A stretch of 64,000 bases of DNA from Microcebus murinus (GCF_040939455.1 NC_134108.1:35756501-35820500); one strand, 5' to 3'; counted from the stretch's first letter, positions 36,560-49,264 are shown. The notes: generated by a model from the sequence alone, not told the origin. Numbers and translations are program-made.

Positions 36560-37960
36560 TATTTTTTCCAAATTAAAGTTGATCTTGAGATATCATTGGC
36601 TTGGTCCACAGAAAGGGCAGACTTTTGATTGCATATCCAAAATTTGAAATTGAATTGAAGTGATTCCATTTTATAGCTGAAAACCCTATTTTTATACACC
36701 CAAATTCAATTATTTAAGAATCACAGTGGCCTCGCACCCACTAGAATTATTGCTTCTCGTCTTTAAAGCTTACCTCAATTTCTTTTTACATTTATGGCAT
36801 TTCATTTTTATTATACTTACAGTTTTCCAAAGCACTGCATGCCATATGCTTATTTTTTAAAGCTCAAACCTAATGTTTTTGGTAGCCTTCTGTAAAGATT
36901 ATGCATTACCATTTACGCTAACTGTGCTTAAAGAAAGAAAGAAAACAGGTATGAGGATTACCAGCTTGAAGGGAGACTTACTCACTAGTAAAGCATCCAC
37001 ACACCAACTTTAGCAGGATGTGGGATTTTTGCCATTGACTTTTTTCCATTCATGTCTCCCTTGTGAACAGTGTAAGTGAAATGAGCTGGTTGGTGGTCCG
37101 CGCCTGTCCAGCCATTGCTGGGAAACCGTCAGGATTACAATGCTCCTTTGTTGGCTGGCTTGGCAGCGATGCCAGGAGCTGAATGGGCCACAGAGACTGA
37201 ACTAGTTATGACGATTGCTCGAACAACCAGAAGGCCCCCCCACCTCTTAGCCCGGCCACCCTGAGATGACAGCATGGATGTGAGTGGAGATGCCCCCATT
37301 CACCCACCAATATGCTGCACCAACATGCCTAGTGGAAAATTTGGGCTTCCTGACGACTACTCTCAAATTCAAGAGGAGCACCAATCTCACCAGAAACTTG
37401 CTAAAGATAGCAGGAAAACACAATGGAAAGTAAATCATGAAATACTGTGGTTTAATGGTGTGCTCGTCTATCTCACTGAAATTGCATGGTGATTGTTGGC
37501 TAAACAGCTGAAAGGACAGAGAGTAAAAGATTAAACAATAAAATCCATGCAAAACAGAGAAAGAAGCTCCCCTGTGATGACATTCGTGGGGAAGCCTGGA
37601 GGCAGACAGTCCAAAAGTCTGATCTGGCCAATTTCAGTCACAGTGATTTTTTATTTGTTTGTTTTTGTCATATCAAATCTCCCAGAGCCCAAATTTTCAG
37701 ATTAAGATGCAGCCCCTACTGACAGAGGGAAGGAAACTGAAGATTATGAAGCAGGTAGGACAAAAAGATCATTGAGTGAAAAATGAGTTGCTGTCTCTTC
37801 TAACAGTATTCTGCTAACCCAGACTCCTGGTTTTATTTAAAAAGCCCACTGCCTTTGAAAACACACAGGGTCTTTTCAATAGCAAAAGATCAAATGATGC
37901 TAATCAGGCCGTGGGGCCTAATCCTTTAATGCAACTGTCTCTTTACATTATGCACGTTCC
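36560..37960. promoter_or_regulatory. Candidate conserved non-coding block
   Basis: Repeat-free. 37085-37260 keeps several CpG dinucleotides in otherwise CpG-poor DNA and contains a SOX/TCF-like CCTTTGTT at 37145-37152 and an NFI-like inverted pair TTGGC...GCCA at 37161-37174 (six-base spacer where five is usual). No open frame is convincing. Conservation is inferred from composition, not measured. Confidence 0.3.
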
Positions 37961-37984
37961 CACATTATAAGCTGGCATGATTTT

Positions 37985-38050
37985 TATCTTTTCTTCTTCT
38001 TGTTCTTCTCCTTCTCCTTTTCCTTCCTTCTCTCTGTGTGTCCCTCTCTT
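37985..38050 (+). repeat. Pyrimidine-rich (CTT/CCTT) low-complexity tract
   Basis: Irregular CTT, TTCC and CTC units over about 65 bases. Confidence 0.8.
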
Positions 38051-38417
38051 TAAATCTTAATTTGCCAATCAGTACAGAATATGCTTTCTTCCACTTTGTT
38101 TCCAACCCCCAACAAGGAACAATTGGCTGTTGAGCCTTAAAAAGAAGAGAGACAAGACAATGGGACAGTACATCCACCTCTCCCTTCTCTTCTCCACATT
38201 CCTTACCCTTCTCTTTGCTCCTCTTGGGCTACATGTTAGTGGAAAAGCCACATCCCTGCAGCACTCTGAGCTGGCCTAGAGCAGGCCTCTGCTGCTCCTC
38301 ACCTCTGCCCCTCCTCACCTCTGCCCCTCCTCAGCTGTTGGCTCTGCCTGATGGATGCAGTTCCACTTCCCACAGATGTGATGCATTTGTAGCTGCTCTC
38401 AATAGCTTTTTTTGAGC
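38051..38417. other. Intergenic, no recognised element
   Basis: Moderately GC-rich unique sequence with a short direct repeat, 'ctgcccctcctca' occurring twice near 38305-38335. Confidence 0.5.
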
Positions 38418-38885
38418 CAACCTTTTCTTCAAGAGCACAACAATCTTGCAAAGATGTGGAAACATCCCCAGTGCCCATCAATACATGAGTGAATTAATAA
38501 AGTGTGGTATATGTACACCATGGAGTACCACTCAGCCATAAAAAAATGATGCACTAATCCTTCTTGTATTATCCTGGTTGGAGCTAGAGCCCATTCTTCT
38601 AAGCGAAGTATCACAAGAATGGAAAAACAAGCACCACATGTACTCACCATCAAATTAGGACTAACTGAGCAACACTTAGGTGCACACGTGGAAATAATAT
38701 TCATCAGGTGCCAGACAGGTGGGAGGGTGGTGGAGGAGATGGGTAAATTCACAGCTAATAGGTGCAAAGCACACTGTCTGGGGGATGGGCACACTTGTAG
38801 CTCTGGCTTGGTTGTGCAAAGGCAATCTATGTAACCAAAATGTTTGTACCCACATAATATTCTGAATTTTTTTAAAAAAAGGTTA
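38418..38885 (+). mobile_element. 5'-truncated L1 (ORF2 end, 3' UTR and tail)
   Basis: Sense L1: 'aacatccccagtgcccatca', 'aagtgtggtatatgtacacc', 'atggagtaccactcagccat', 'gaatggaaaaacaagcacca', then 3' UTR 'caggtgggagggtggtggag' and 'ctgggggatgggcacac', and the end 'acccacataatattctgaat' with an A-rich tail. It is related to, but older than, the L1 at 41790. Confidence 0.88.
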
Positions 38886-39239
38886 CGTGCAACCCCCCCA
38901 AAAAAGAATACAGCAATCATAGTTTGAATTCTAGGGCATATTTAGCCTGAAGATGCAAAGATTGACGTGGGGGGAAAGGATATGTAACAATTGTCTTCAG
39001 ATTCTTGGCCTGCCAAGCTATTGAAATAGAATTAAGCTTCTACAAGAATATAGACCCATTAGAGCAGTTACTCTTAAAGGGGGTCATGGTGGTAAGTAGA
39101 GTCACTTGGGGACTTGTTCAAGTCATAATCCCTTTCTCTGCTCAGATACTAATGTGCCTGCAGTAGAGTGCCATTGTTATCAATGAGAATGTGACCTATT
39201 TCTTAGAAGCATTAGAATAGAAAAAAGTTTGACAGAACT
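38886..39239. other. Intergenic, no recognised element
   Basis: Unique sequence between L1 and L2 fragments. Confidence 0.5.
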
Positions 39240-39365
39240 ATAGAATTCGACTATAAATTCCACAACATCAGGTATAAACTACATATAATTTCCTCATTTT
39301 TATTTCTAAGGTCTAACAGGGCCTGGCACATGGCAGACACTCAAAAATTCTTCTTGTTGATGTAT
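39240..39365 (+). mobile_element. L2 3'-end fragment
   Basis: Short L2 terminus: 'gactataaattccacaac', 'agggcctggcacatggcaga' and 'cactcaaaaattcttcttg'. Confidence 0.6.
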
Positions 39366-39391
39366 TAAAAAAAAAAAAAAAAAAAAAAAAA
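39366..39391 (+). repeat. Poly(A) run
   Basis: About 26 consecutive A residues directly after the L2 fragment; no separate retroposon is visible in front of it. Confidence 0.9.
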
Positions 39392-39461
39392 CTTCAAGGA
39401 AGCAAACTGCCCTAACGTAAAATATAATTTTAATAGATTTTAATATGAGTTGAATAATCTG

Positions 39462-39748
39462 GCCATTGAGGTGGCTCACACCTGTAATCCTAGCACTCTG
39501 GGAAGCTGAGGTGGGAGGATAGCTTGAGGTCAGGAGTTTGAGACCAGCCTGAGCAAGAGCGAGACTCCATCTCTACTAAAAATAGAAAAAATTAGCCCAT
39601 GCTAGTCCCAGCGACTCAGGAGGCTAAGGCACGAGGATTGCTTGAACCCAGGACTTTGAGGTTGCTGTGAGTTAGGTTGATGCCACTGTACTCTAGCCTG
39701 GGCAACAGAGCGAGATCCTGTCTCAAAAAAAAAAAAGAAAAAAGATAG
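39462..39748 (+). mobile_element. Strepsirrhine-type Alu
   Basis: Sense dimer with 'gtggctcacacctgtaatcc', 'tagcactctgggaagctgag', 'cctgagcaagagcgagactc', 'aaaaatagaaaaaattagc' and 'gaggttgctgtgagttaggt'. About 15 bases at the start of the right arm are deleted. Flanks carry GAATAATCT and GAATGATCT, an imperfect target-site duplication. Confidence 0.92.
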
Positions 39749-41720
39749 AATGATCTAATAAGCAGTACTGTCCAAGGTGAGCTATCACAAGAGACAATGA
39801 GCTCTCTGTCTTTGGAGGAGTTCAAGCATAACCTGGGGATACTGGTGTATCAACTGGGGAGTTGACCAGATCCACAAGGCTAACATAGTGGTAGCCAGTT
39901 TAGCTCCAGGCCAACACTTTATATTTCATGACCATGAAGAGATTATTTGAAGAGCATAAAGAGATGCATCCTATCACCAGCTTAACCCAGGGAAATAAAT
40001 CTTTATGCCTTGTTTTCTAAGAGTCCTGTGTTAAATTTGAAACACAGTTTATTAAATCCCAAATGTTTAATTTCTACTTATAATAATTTGAGTTTGTTAT
40101 TAAGAATAATACTTGTACCTTTGAAAGTCTTTGGTCTTTATTTCCAGAGAGCAATATGAATGCTGGTACATGTTAGCACACAGGCTTATAGATCCTGAAG
40201 ACCTAATTCCATCTGTCTACAGATACCAAAGCTCTTTAACCCCACCTCTCTGTCACGGTAATTTGGAACCCAGATTTTTCAAATAAGCTTGATTGTGGCA
40301 CACATGAGAATTCCAACAGTTTTTGAAACACTGAAAGTCTTTTAGGATTTTGCCTTTCCCCTCTTCCTCTTTCTTTTTGATTCTGAATGGTTTATCATCC
40401 AAGGGAATGTGGTACCTTGATAATCGCTTCTTTGATATCCATGCATTTCACATTCACTTATACTGAACATCTGTGGCCGTGAAAAGGAAGTAATAAAGTG
40501 CCTCAGTGCCCACTGGGCATGACAATCAGCGTTGCAGTGAGCATCTTTGGGTCGAGAGCGCCACCTCTCAGCAGTGAAACAAAGTGGCCTCCTGTGGGCC
40601 AGAGTCACAGGAACCACTGGCCAGTGGAAGGGTGGATCACCCATCACTAGCATTTTCTCTTTGCACTGCACTCAGTTGACTTTTCTATCCAACAATGGTC
40701 AAGTGCCTGAAATCACCCATCGCACCTATTTTAGTGGAAGCACACAGGTAGGGGACGCTGGGCTCTGAGAAAAAGCCCTGAATTTTTCCATGGCAATACT
40801 GTTTCACCATCTATGAATCCACTTTTAAAATAAGTTCATGGAAAATTCTTTTACTTTTTTTTTTTTATCAACTATACTTGCAAGCTAAGGAAGATTCTTA
40901 ACCTACTTCTCAATAGTCTGGACTATTAACAAAAATTTTAGATCCTCTACAAAATAAAACAAACCTCCAACCTTTATTCAGATTAATAATTAATCCTTAG
41001 CAGTTTAGGGATCTTAGAGGTCCTCTAAGCCCTTCCTATTACAGGTGAGGAATCAAGGGTTCAAAGTGAACCAATAACTTCTTATCACTCCCCTGTTCAC
41101 TCCACCCACATTGGCTGCTACCCTTGGGCCCATGATTTGGGCCACTCTCTTTCTCTGACTTGGATTCCCAGAATTTTCCAGCTTAGAGGTACTAAAATTG
41201 GGACTAAATGAAAACTAATTGTAATAACTTAGACTGTATCTGAATGGGGGTTTCATTTTTTTATCTTTGTAATATTCTGCTTGTGCTAATAGAGTACAAA
41301 CCTCCCCATTCATAACACACACAAAAATGCAGATGCTAATTGATTTCTGAATAAACTTATAGGTCTCTGAATTCATTCATGTAAAATTTTTGAAAAAGCA
41401 TTTTTAGATTCTTCTTTGTAGGGAGCTTATAAGTGATTTAAAATACATACCTGTATATATTAATATTATTTGATGTTCATATGGCTTTTTCTAAATAACA
41501 TGCTTGACTTTTAACAGAAACTTTTGGAGACAATGCCATATTCTGAGTAGCATGAAGGAAATTTTACTTCATATCATATTATTTACTATAAAGGGGTATC
41601 ACTATTGCAGGAGAAAGACAATGGGCTGAGAATGAGAACATATAGGTTCAAGTCCAATGTTAGCAACTGAGTATCTCTGTGGTTAAGCCAAGTCACCTTA
41701 ATCTTCCTGGTGGAAGTATG
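39749..41720. other. Intergenic; no secure repeat
   Basis: About 2 kb of unique sequence. 40340-40770 has more balanced composition, with a half CTCF-like core GCGCCACCT near 40559. 41620-41720 may be a MIR scrap. Nothing else recognised. Confidence 0.45.
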
Positions 41721-41721
41721 T

Positions 41722-41758
41722 GTGTGTGTGTGAGTGTGTGTGTGTGTGTGTGTGTGTT
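41722..41758 (+). repeat. (TG)n microsatellite
   Basis: About 37 bases of TG/GT with one GAG interruption, just upstream of the L1 insertion. Confidence 0.9.
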
Positions 41759-41789
41759 GGGAGATAGATGTAGTGATAAGAAAATCTAA

Positions 41790-43550
41790 GGGGCAGAAGA
41801 GATCAAACTTTCACTGTTTGCTGATGATATGATATTGTATCTAGAAAACCCCAAAGATTCAACCAAGAAACTCCTGGAACTGATCAATGAATTTAGTAAA
41901 GTCTCAGGATACAAAATCAATACACAGAAATCAGAGGCATTCATATATGCCAACAACAATCTAATTGAGAACCAAATCAAAGACTCAATTCCCTTCACAA
42001 TAGCAACAAAGAAATTAAAGTACCTAGGAATATACTTAACCAAGGACGTAAAAGACCTCTACAGGGAGAACTATGAAACACTGAGGAAGGAAATAGCAGA
42101 GGATGTAAACAGATGGAAATCCATACCATGCTCGTGGATTGGCAGACTCAATATCATCAAAATGTCTATACTACCCAAACTGATCTACAGATTCAATGCA
42201 ATACCTATTAAAATCCCATCAGCATTCTTCACAGATATAGAAAAAATAATTTTACGCTTCGTATGGAACCAAAGAAGACCCTGAATATCAAGAGCAATTC
42301 TAGGCAACAAAAACAAAATGGGAGGCATTAATATGCCAGATATCAAACTATACTACAAAGCTGTAGTAATTAAATCAATATGGTATTGGCACAAAAATAG
42401 GAATATTGACCAGTGGAACAGATGTGAGAATCCTGATATAAAACCGTCCTCATACAGCCATCTAATCTTTGACAAAGCAGACAAAAACATACGCTGGGGA
42501 AAAGAATCCCTTTTCAATAAATGGTGCTGGGAAAACTGGATAGCCACCTGTAGAAGGCTAAAACAGGACCCACACCTTTCACCTCTCACAAAAACCAACT
42601 CACGCTGGATAACAGACTTAAACCTAAGGTATGAAACTATTAGAACTCTAGAGGAAAAAGTTGGAAACACTTTCCTAGACATCGGCCTGGGCAAACAGTT
42701 TATGAAGAAGTCCCCAAAGGCAATCACAGCAGCAACAAAAATAAATAAATGGGACATGATCAAACTAAAAAGCTTCTGCACAGCCAAAGAAATAGTCATG
42801 AAAGTAAACAGACAACCTACAGAATGGGAGAAAATTTTTGCATCCTATGCATCCGATAAGGGACTGATAACTAGAATATACTTAGAACTCATGAAAATCA
42901 GGAAGAAAAAATCAAATAACCCCATTAAAAAGTGGGCAAAGGACTTGAACAGAAACTTTTCTAAAGAAGACAGAAGAATGGCCAACAAACATATGAAAAA
43001 ATGCTCAACATCTCTAATCATCAGGGAAATGCAAATCAAAACCACAATGAGATATCACTTAACCCCAGTGAGAATGGCCTTTATCAAAAAATCTCCAAAC
43101 AATAAATGCTGGCGTGGTTGCGGAGAGAGAGGAACACTCCTACACTGCTGGTGGGACTGCAAACTAGTTCAACCTCTGTGGAAAGCAATATGGAGATACC
43201 TTAAAGCGATACAAGTGAATCTACCATTTGATCCAGCAATCCCATTGCTGGGCATCTACCCAAATGATCCAATGACACTCTACAAAAAAGACACCTGCAC
43301 TCAAATGTTTATAGCAGCACAATTCATAATTGCAAGGCTGTGGAAACAGCCCAAGTGCCCATCAATCCAAGAATGGATTAATAAAATGTGGTATATGTAT
43401 ACCATGGAGTACTATTCAGCTCTAAGAAACAATGGTGATATAGCACATCTTATATTTTCCTGGTTAGAGCTGGAACCCATACTACTAAGTGAAGTATCCC
43501 AAGAATGGAAAAACAAGCACCAGATATATTCTCCAGCAAACTGGTATTAA
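41790..43550 (+). pseudogene. L1 ORF2 C-terminal fragment with one premature stop
   Basis: About 586 codons in one frame from just before the FADD motif to the natural ORF2 end. The only break is the TGA at 42282-42284, between the strings ending WNQRRP and starting ISRAILG. The C-terminal segment 42318-43550 (410 codons from the first Met) includes the Cys-rich motif around [16 protein letters not shown]. It cannot retrotranspose because it lacks the endonuclease and the N-terminal RT segments. Confidence 0.9.
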
Positions 43551-43769
43551 CTGAGTAGCACCTAAGTGGACACATAGGTACTACAGTAATAGGGTATTGG
43601 GCAGGTGGGAGGGGGGAGGGGGGCGGGTATATACATAATGAGTGAGATGTGCACCATCTGGGGGATGGTCATGCTGGAGACTCAGACTTTTGGGGAGGGG
43701 GGGGAAATGGGCATTAATTCAAACCTTAAAATCTGTACCCCCATAATATGCCGAAATAAAAAAAAAAAA
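41790..43769 (+). mobile_element. Young 5'-truncated L1 with 12-bp target-site duplication
   Basis: LINE-1 insertion of 1.98 kb. The ORF2 frame enters directly at 41790 and the reverse-transcriptase F-A-D-D motif follows at 41817-41828, so the endonuclease, ORF1, 5' UTR and most of the RT palm are missing. The frame then runs to a stop at 43548-43550, interrupted by a single TGA at 42282-42284. Low decay marks it as the youngest L1 here. The 3' UTR has L1-type G-rich tracts near 43607-43626 and 43694-43705, then 'ataatatgccgaaataaa' and poly(A). AAGAAAATCTAA flanks both ends (41778-41789 and 43770-43781). Confidence 0.95.
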
Positions 43770-43781
43770 AAGAAAATCTAA

Positions 43782-43924
43782 ACTGCCCTTCTCTTTGGAT
43801 TGTTGTTAGCATCAAATTCAATAATGTACTTTAAACTTCTTTGAAATATACATCAAATTTCAGTAGTACAATGGCCAGAGCACTTGCTCATTGCCGTATA
43901 GCATGCCAGGTGGGGGGCAGTGTG
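43782..43924. other. Intergenic, no recognised element
   Basis: Short unique spacer between L1 and MIR. Confidence 0.5.
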
Positions 43925-44110
43925 TTTAAAGGTTAAAAGCTGGGCTCTTTGATCTGCCAATTTGGATGGAATCCCGGCTTCAGCTTCAACACCTACTAGC
44001 TGTGCGACGTCTGGTGAGTTACTGAACTCAACAGTAACTAGGCTGGACATCCCGAGGGAATGCTAGTATAGTGCGAGTATCTTATTTGGGTTGTGTTAAG
44101 ATTGAGTACA
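43925..44110 (+). mobile_element. MIR SINE
   Basis: Sense MIR: 'taaaagctgggctctttgat', 'ggaatcccggcttcagcttc', 'ctactagctgtgcgacgt' and 'gagttactgaact'. Confidence 0.8.
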
Positions 44111-44719
44111 GCAATGCATGCAGGGCACCAAGTGGGAGGTCCACCCCACAGCACATCAATGTTAGTTTGTCTTCATTTTATGAAATTCCTGATTCTTGCT
44201 TTTCATAAGGCTTTGTGGAGTAAACAATGTGGGAGAGTTGGGCCTCTTAGCCCTGGAAACATTTCATGAAGGTTTCCTTCACTTATTTACAGAGCTCTAG
44301 CTAAGACATCTCCTCAAAGCACATAGCACAAATTAATGTGTTATGAAACAAAATCGTGAGTTTGAGGGCTAAACCCAAGAATATCTGCATTTTAATCTCA
44401 CCTCCTCACTCTCATCTTCAGAACTGTGTCCCCTTCAGAAAAATTCTCGAAGAGAAGAGTTGGCTTCAGGATGTCTTTTTGACTTGGTACCTAGTAATTG
44501 TTCCAGTAATCTCAAATCTTTTATAAATTTTATGGACTTATAAATAAGTCATATATTTGTTTCACTTATATTACAAATATTTCAGTTCATTTACTCTATT
44601 TCTCATTTTAGATAGCAACCTTCATGAAGGGCTACTCTTTCTGTCTTTTCTCACTACCTAATAGTCAAGTGACACGAATGATTCAAAGATCACCAATGCT
44701 TTGACATTAGATAATCTTG
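44111..44719. other. Intergenic, no recognised element
   Basis: Unique sequence. Confidence 0.5.
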
Positions 44720-44895
44720 GACTCCATTGTGTCTCTGATACTTACTTGTTAGGTATCCTCGGGAAAGTTGCTTTAATTCCCTGAATCTCTGTTTCTTTGC
44801 TCAATAAATGAAGGCAACCTTACAGAGTTCTAGTGAGTCCTGGAAGTAATACCTGGAAAACCCCTTAAATAAAAGCTCACTATCAGTATTTCTCT
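44720..44895 (+). mobile_element. MIR SINE
   Basis: Sense MIR: 'ggactccattgtgtctctga', 'tccctgaatctctgtttctt' and 'aatgaaggcaaccttacaga', ending near 'aaataaaagctcactatcag'. Confidence 0.7.
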
Positions 44896-47204
44896 CCTTT
44901 AAGTTGTCCATTATGGTTATTACCATGATGATGGCCTTCATCTCCATGCCTATCCCCCTGGGTACTGGCCCAGATTCACAAGAATGCAAAAAAAAAATCG
45001 TGGGAAAGAAGAAAGAAAACACCAGAGAAGCATGGTGGGAGCAGAAACCTTTTGCTAAGCCAAAATCTGCAAACACAGAACAATAAATGTATTCCATGGT
45101 CCAACGAAGGCCCAGCAGGTTTTGTCACACTGATGAAAGAGAACACTAATGAGATAGTGACACTTAGTGGTAGTCTTCTGATACTACAGGCAGCTACTTA
45201 GCAAGCAGCAAGGAAACAATTGCCAAAGAAGCCTTGTGTATTCCTTCTTGTCTTTACTGAATAGGTGGGAAGATAGGCACAATGTTCCCACGTTTGCTTG
45301 TTCCCACACCCTTCTCTCTCACCCACCCTGAGAGGGGTTATGGACAGCTCCCTGGATCTGTTCAGCAGTGCTTTAGAGCTTTGCTCCTCACTACTATGTT
45401 AATAGTTAGAGCCCCTCCGTGCATACAAATTAGGTCATTAGCAACTAGTCAGCAATTAACTAATATATTAGTCAGTCACAAAGTAACAAAGGATGATGAT
45501 ATTCTTCTTGACATTTGCAAGTTAAAATGTGTCCTTGAGCTCCATTCAGAATTCTCTTTCTCCATCTGAAAAGGGATGAAAATGCTCACGTTAGCCATGA
45601 AAGCATAAGGAAGAATGTTTTATTTGATAGTGCATTCTGCAGCTACTTGCTGGACAATTTATGATCTTTTAAATCAATGGTGTTAAATGAGGAGTCCTAA
45701 AGTAGTCTACAGACATTATCTGATTCAGTCTTGAATCTCTGAAAAAGGGGAAATGAGCAGATTATATTATTCTTGTATTATTCATTCACTTTATAGTAGT
45801 ATCTCTGAAGAGAAACTAAGTCCATCCATAGGGGAGAAATCCAACAGCTCAAGTATAAGCAGTATATTCTTCATCCGTGAGAAAATCTTGCTTTAAAGGT
45901 TAGAATTTTAGAATTAGAAGGCACTTTAAAAATTAAATGGTCTAACTCCTTCTTTTATAGATGACAAAGAGTTCTATGTTTATATCACTCAGAGTTTTGT
46001 GCCTTTGTGTTTTAACCTTGATTGCCATGTTTGGTTTTGTTACAGAATGGTCTGGCTCTATTAACAAGTCAGGCTGTAAAACACCTTCTACAATGTGTCA
46101 TTTATTGGGAAAGAGTGGGCCTGGGAGAGAATTAGAAACAGCTGAAGGCATATATGGGACCATGGTGGCTCCTGTTTTAAAGGCAGTTTAAAAGCTCAGA
46201 GAAAGAGAGAATGGGAAGAAACAGAAAGTTAGAACAGAACAGATGTTGCTCAGCTGTGATTCTGGCAATAGATGTGCCCTGGCCTTGGAGACAAGGAAGG
46301 ACCATCTCTGGCAATTTAATGTGCTTCCTCCCTAGCTCCCCACCACTCTGGCCTCACCTGGGCATGAGAGACAAGAGGAAGGTATCTCAATCCTGAATAC
46401 CCTTGCATTATAGAAATGTCATGGCCCTTGGACCAACAGCATCTATTCTTATAGAAATTGGGAAACATCTCCCCAAATAGAGTAGTTTTGTTCATTAAAT
46501 TAACATTTTTGAGTTCCTGATTTGTGCCACTCTGCAAACACCTGCGGGCACACACCTCCTTGCCTTTTGGCAAAGTGATTCTGGCCCTGAAATGTGTCCC
46601 CTGAAATGTGTCTCCTTTCTGCACCCACTACCACCACCACCGTTTTCTTGTTACCATGTCTAGGGGAATGTGAGGCTAGGTTCTAGGTTCTAGGGATAAA
46701 AGATGAATTGCATACAGTGTCCACCCCCAAGAATCTGTCTAGTATCACCATCATGATAAAGCTGCCAGATAAATACTCCTTGAACTCAGAAATGTATTTA
46801 CAAAAAGTCAAAGAATTCTTCTGTGGCTTCATGGTTTGCCACTTGGTATTTCCACCTTCTAAAGCCAAGCCCCACTTTGAAATGTCATCAAAAAGGACAC
46901 TTGGCCTAATTTATAAGCTAAAAAACAAAATGTCTTTTCAAATAGGATAAACCAAAGACATGTGTATTGCTTGAGATACACTTTATATAGAATAATGTTT
47001 CTGCTCAATATTCCTTTCCACGCTCTAAACTATGATTCCTTGGCACAACAGCCACCTCAGAGTCACTGAGTATTTACATGGTAGTACCATATTCTGACAT
47101 AGCCTCTCTCCAAGTGAAGTGATATCTCCCCACAGAAGACACTAATGGTTGCCAGGATTTACACATTTTGATTTTGGAAAGTCCCAGGCGGGTACTAGAA
47201 AATA
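44896..47204. other. Intergenic, no recognised element
   Basis: About 2.3 kb of unique, AT-leaning sequence with no secure repeat and no gene. Short open frames only. Confidence 0.5.
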
Positions 47205-47440
47205 CATAAGCCGTGGTGTTACAAAGTTTAAATCCTGACACAGAGACTTAACATGTATATAACCTTGAGCAAGTGATTTAACCTCTCTGAGCCTGTTTCC
47301 CCACCTGTGGAAAGAAGATAATGATTTTCTGCAGGGTTGTATGGATTCAAATGATATGCTAGAGCTCGTCATAAAGTACCTGGCATAAATTAGGTGTTCT
47401 GGAAAGAAAGATATTATCATTGCCATATAAATACTTCTTG
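47205..47440 (+). mobile_element. MIR SINE
   Basis: Clear sense MIR: 'ttaaatcctgacacagagac', 'ataaccttgagcaagtgatt', 'taacctctctgagcctgttt', 'agataatgattttctgcagg' and 'aaagtacctggcataaatta'. Confidence 0.9.
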
Positions 47441-49264
47441 TACTCAGTCTCTGAATCCCTCTTTCCCACTCCTACAACCCTCTGCCCTTCCAGCAAGACT
47501 GCCCAAGCATACTGTTCTTTCAGTGAAGCAAAGCATTGCAATTTTAGTAGCTGCCTTTTTATCTAATTATTTTCCTAATGTCAATATCTCTAGCTACCAC
47601 TTGCAACACTCCCCACTTACTGCCTTTGTTGTTTGCCATTCCCCTCTTGTTTTTTCTCTTTTCCATCATACTTCTACACTTTTTGGCTTGCTTGCTGATG
47701 TGGTTTGCCTTTTATGACTCTTAGAAGACAATGAAGTGGCTCTATTTTTTATGGACATCAAACCAAGAGACCACTAAGTGCTAAGTGTCATCTTGGGCCA
47801 AATCCAATTAGTGTTTTGGTTTGGTGGCTTTGATGCTGAATGAATGCTTTAGATTTTTTGTTTCCTGTTAGACATACTTTTAACTCCCCCCCCCCTTTTA
47901 ATCTTCTGGGCTGCATGCCATTCCAGATGCATAAGATTACTAGAATTTTGGCCTCTGGAATAATTAAGATTTTGCTGCAAAACATATAGGTCTACTGTTT
48001 AATAGTCAGAAATTCACTGGAACAACAATAACAACATTTTCTGTAGTTAGAAGTAAAGAATAAATATTTTAAATGATTGGAAGCCAAATATTATCAGAAA
48101 ATTTTCCTAGTTCTTTTAATGTAACTTATTCTACATATGACTTAACTTTGCTTCTATTTTGTAGGAGTAACTGTATTCTTTATTTAAAAGGAAAATGCTA
48201 CTTCTAAATACTTCCCATTGTTTCATTTCTTTTTCTGTGTTTACAGAAGGACTATGCCACCAGCTCTAAGATACCTGGTTCACCAGGTAGCAGCTTGCAG
48301 AGGCATCAAAGTCTGAAATTCACTGGAACCCCTGCCCTATTCCTTACGATGCATGAAGGCGAGCAGAGTCAAACCATAGCTTTGGTTGTTCTAGAGGGAT
48401 AAAGGTTTGAGTCTATCCCATGTGATAAAAATGGTGTGATAAGATAGCCAAAGACTCTTGTATAATTATGACAATCTTTAGTTAATGAGGATGGTCATCT
48501 ATGGAGAAGATTTGTGGGCTTATCAGAAAACTGGTGTAAGGGATTATTTATTCAGATAATTTTTAAAAACAATAATGTTGGCTTTATACATGCAAAACCC
48601 TCCACTCTGTAACCCAGATGTGGCCAGAGGCAGCTGTAACACATATATTAACGGTGATTGGCTTGGAGCCTGGAGGCCAAACTGTCCTTGCTTGGCTTTG
48701 GGTTAACAGGAAAGAAGGTACATCTTTTCTCTGTTAATGTCTTTACCATCACCCTCAGCCACCATAGACTTGGTTTTCCCTACTGTTGTTGCTCATTTGA
48801 GCAGAAGGCCCCCCTCGCTCTTTGGTTAATGCCTGGTGTTATGGGAAGTGGTATGCACCCTTTGACTTTCTTTGCTGCACTGCAATACTCCGCCACAGGC
48901 AAGAAAGTGGCAAAACAGAACAAAGCCCAATCTCTTTCCCTTGAACAAACATCCCTTTTGTAATGTTTCTTTGCTCCCAGACTTAATATCCTACATTTAT
49001 CTTCTTTGAGCTGAGTTGCTCTACTTTAACCTAGTTACATAAATGATCAAAGCCATCCTCTAATTCCCCTCATCTTTCCAGAGTCTCTGTCAGGGGCAAG
49101 CTCGGGAGCCTTTCTACACTAATTAAAAAGGGAGTGGAGTCACTACGTGAAACTCGTTATTTCTCCTTTCATTTTAATATAAACACAGCATCAATTTTCT
49201 GCTGATTATAATTCATTGACGAGAAATGAAATTTTAAGCATTGTCTTTTTGAACATATAGAATG
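47441..49264. other. Intergenic, no secure element
   Basis: 47441-47720 may be a diverged sense L2. A C9 run lies near 47887. The rest is unique. Confidence 0.45.

Noticed and set aside
38429..38920. 163-codon antisense open frame
   Set aside because: Antisense to the truncated L1 at 38418-38885.
39366..39391. Poly(A) run as the tail of a processed pseudogene
   Set aside because: The sequence before it is an L2 terminus with no gene-like content, and no flanking duplication was found.
47205..47260. Possible tRNA-like B box ('gtttaaatcctg')
   Set aside because: This is the tRNA-derived head of a MIR SINE; no cloverleaf can be drawn.
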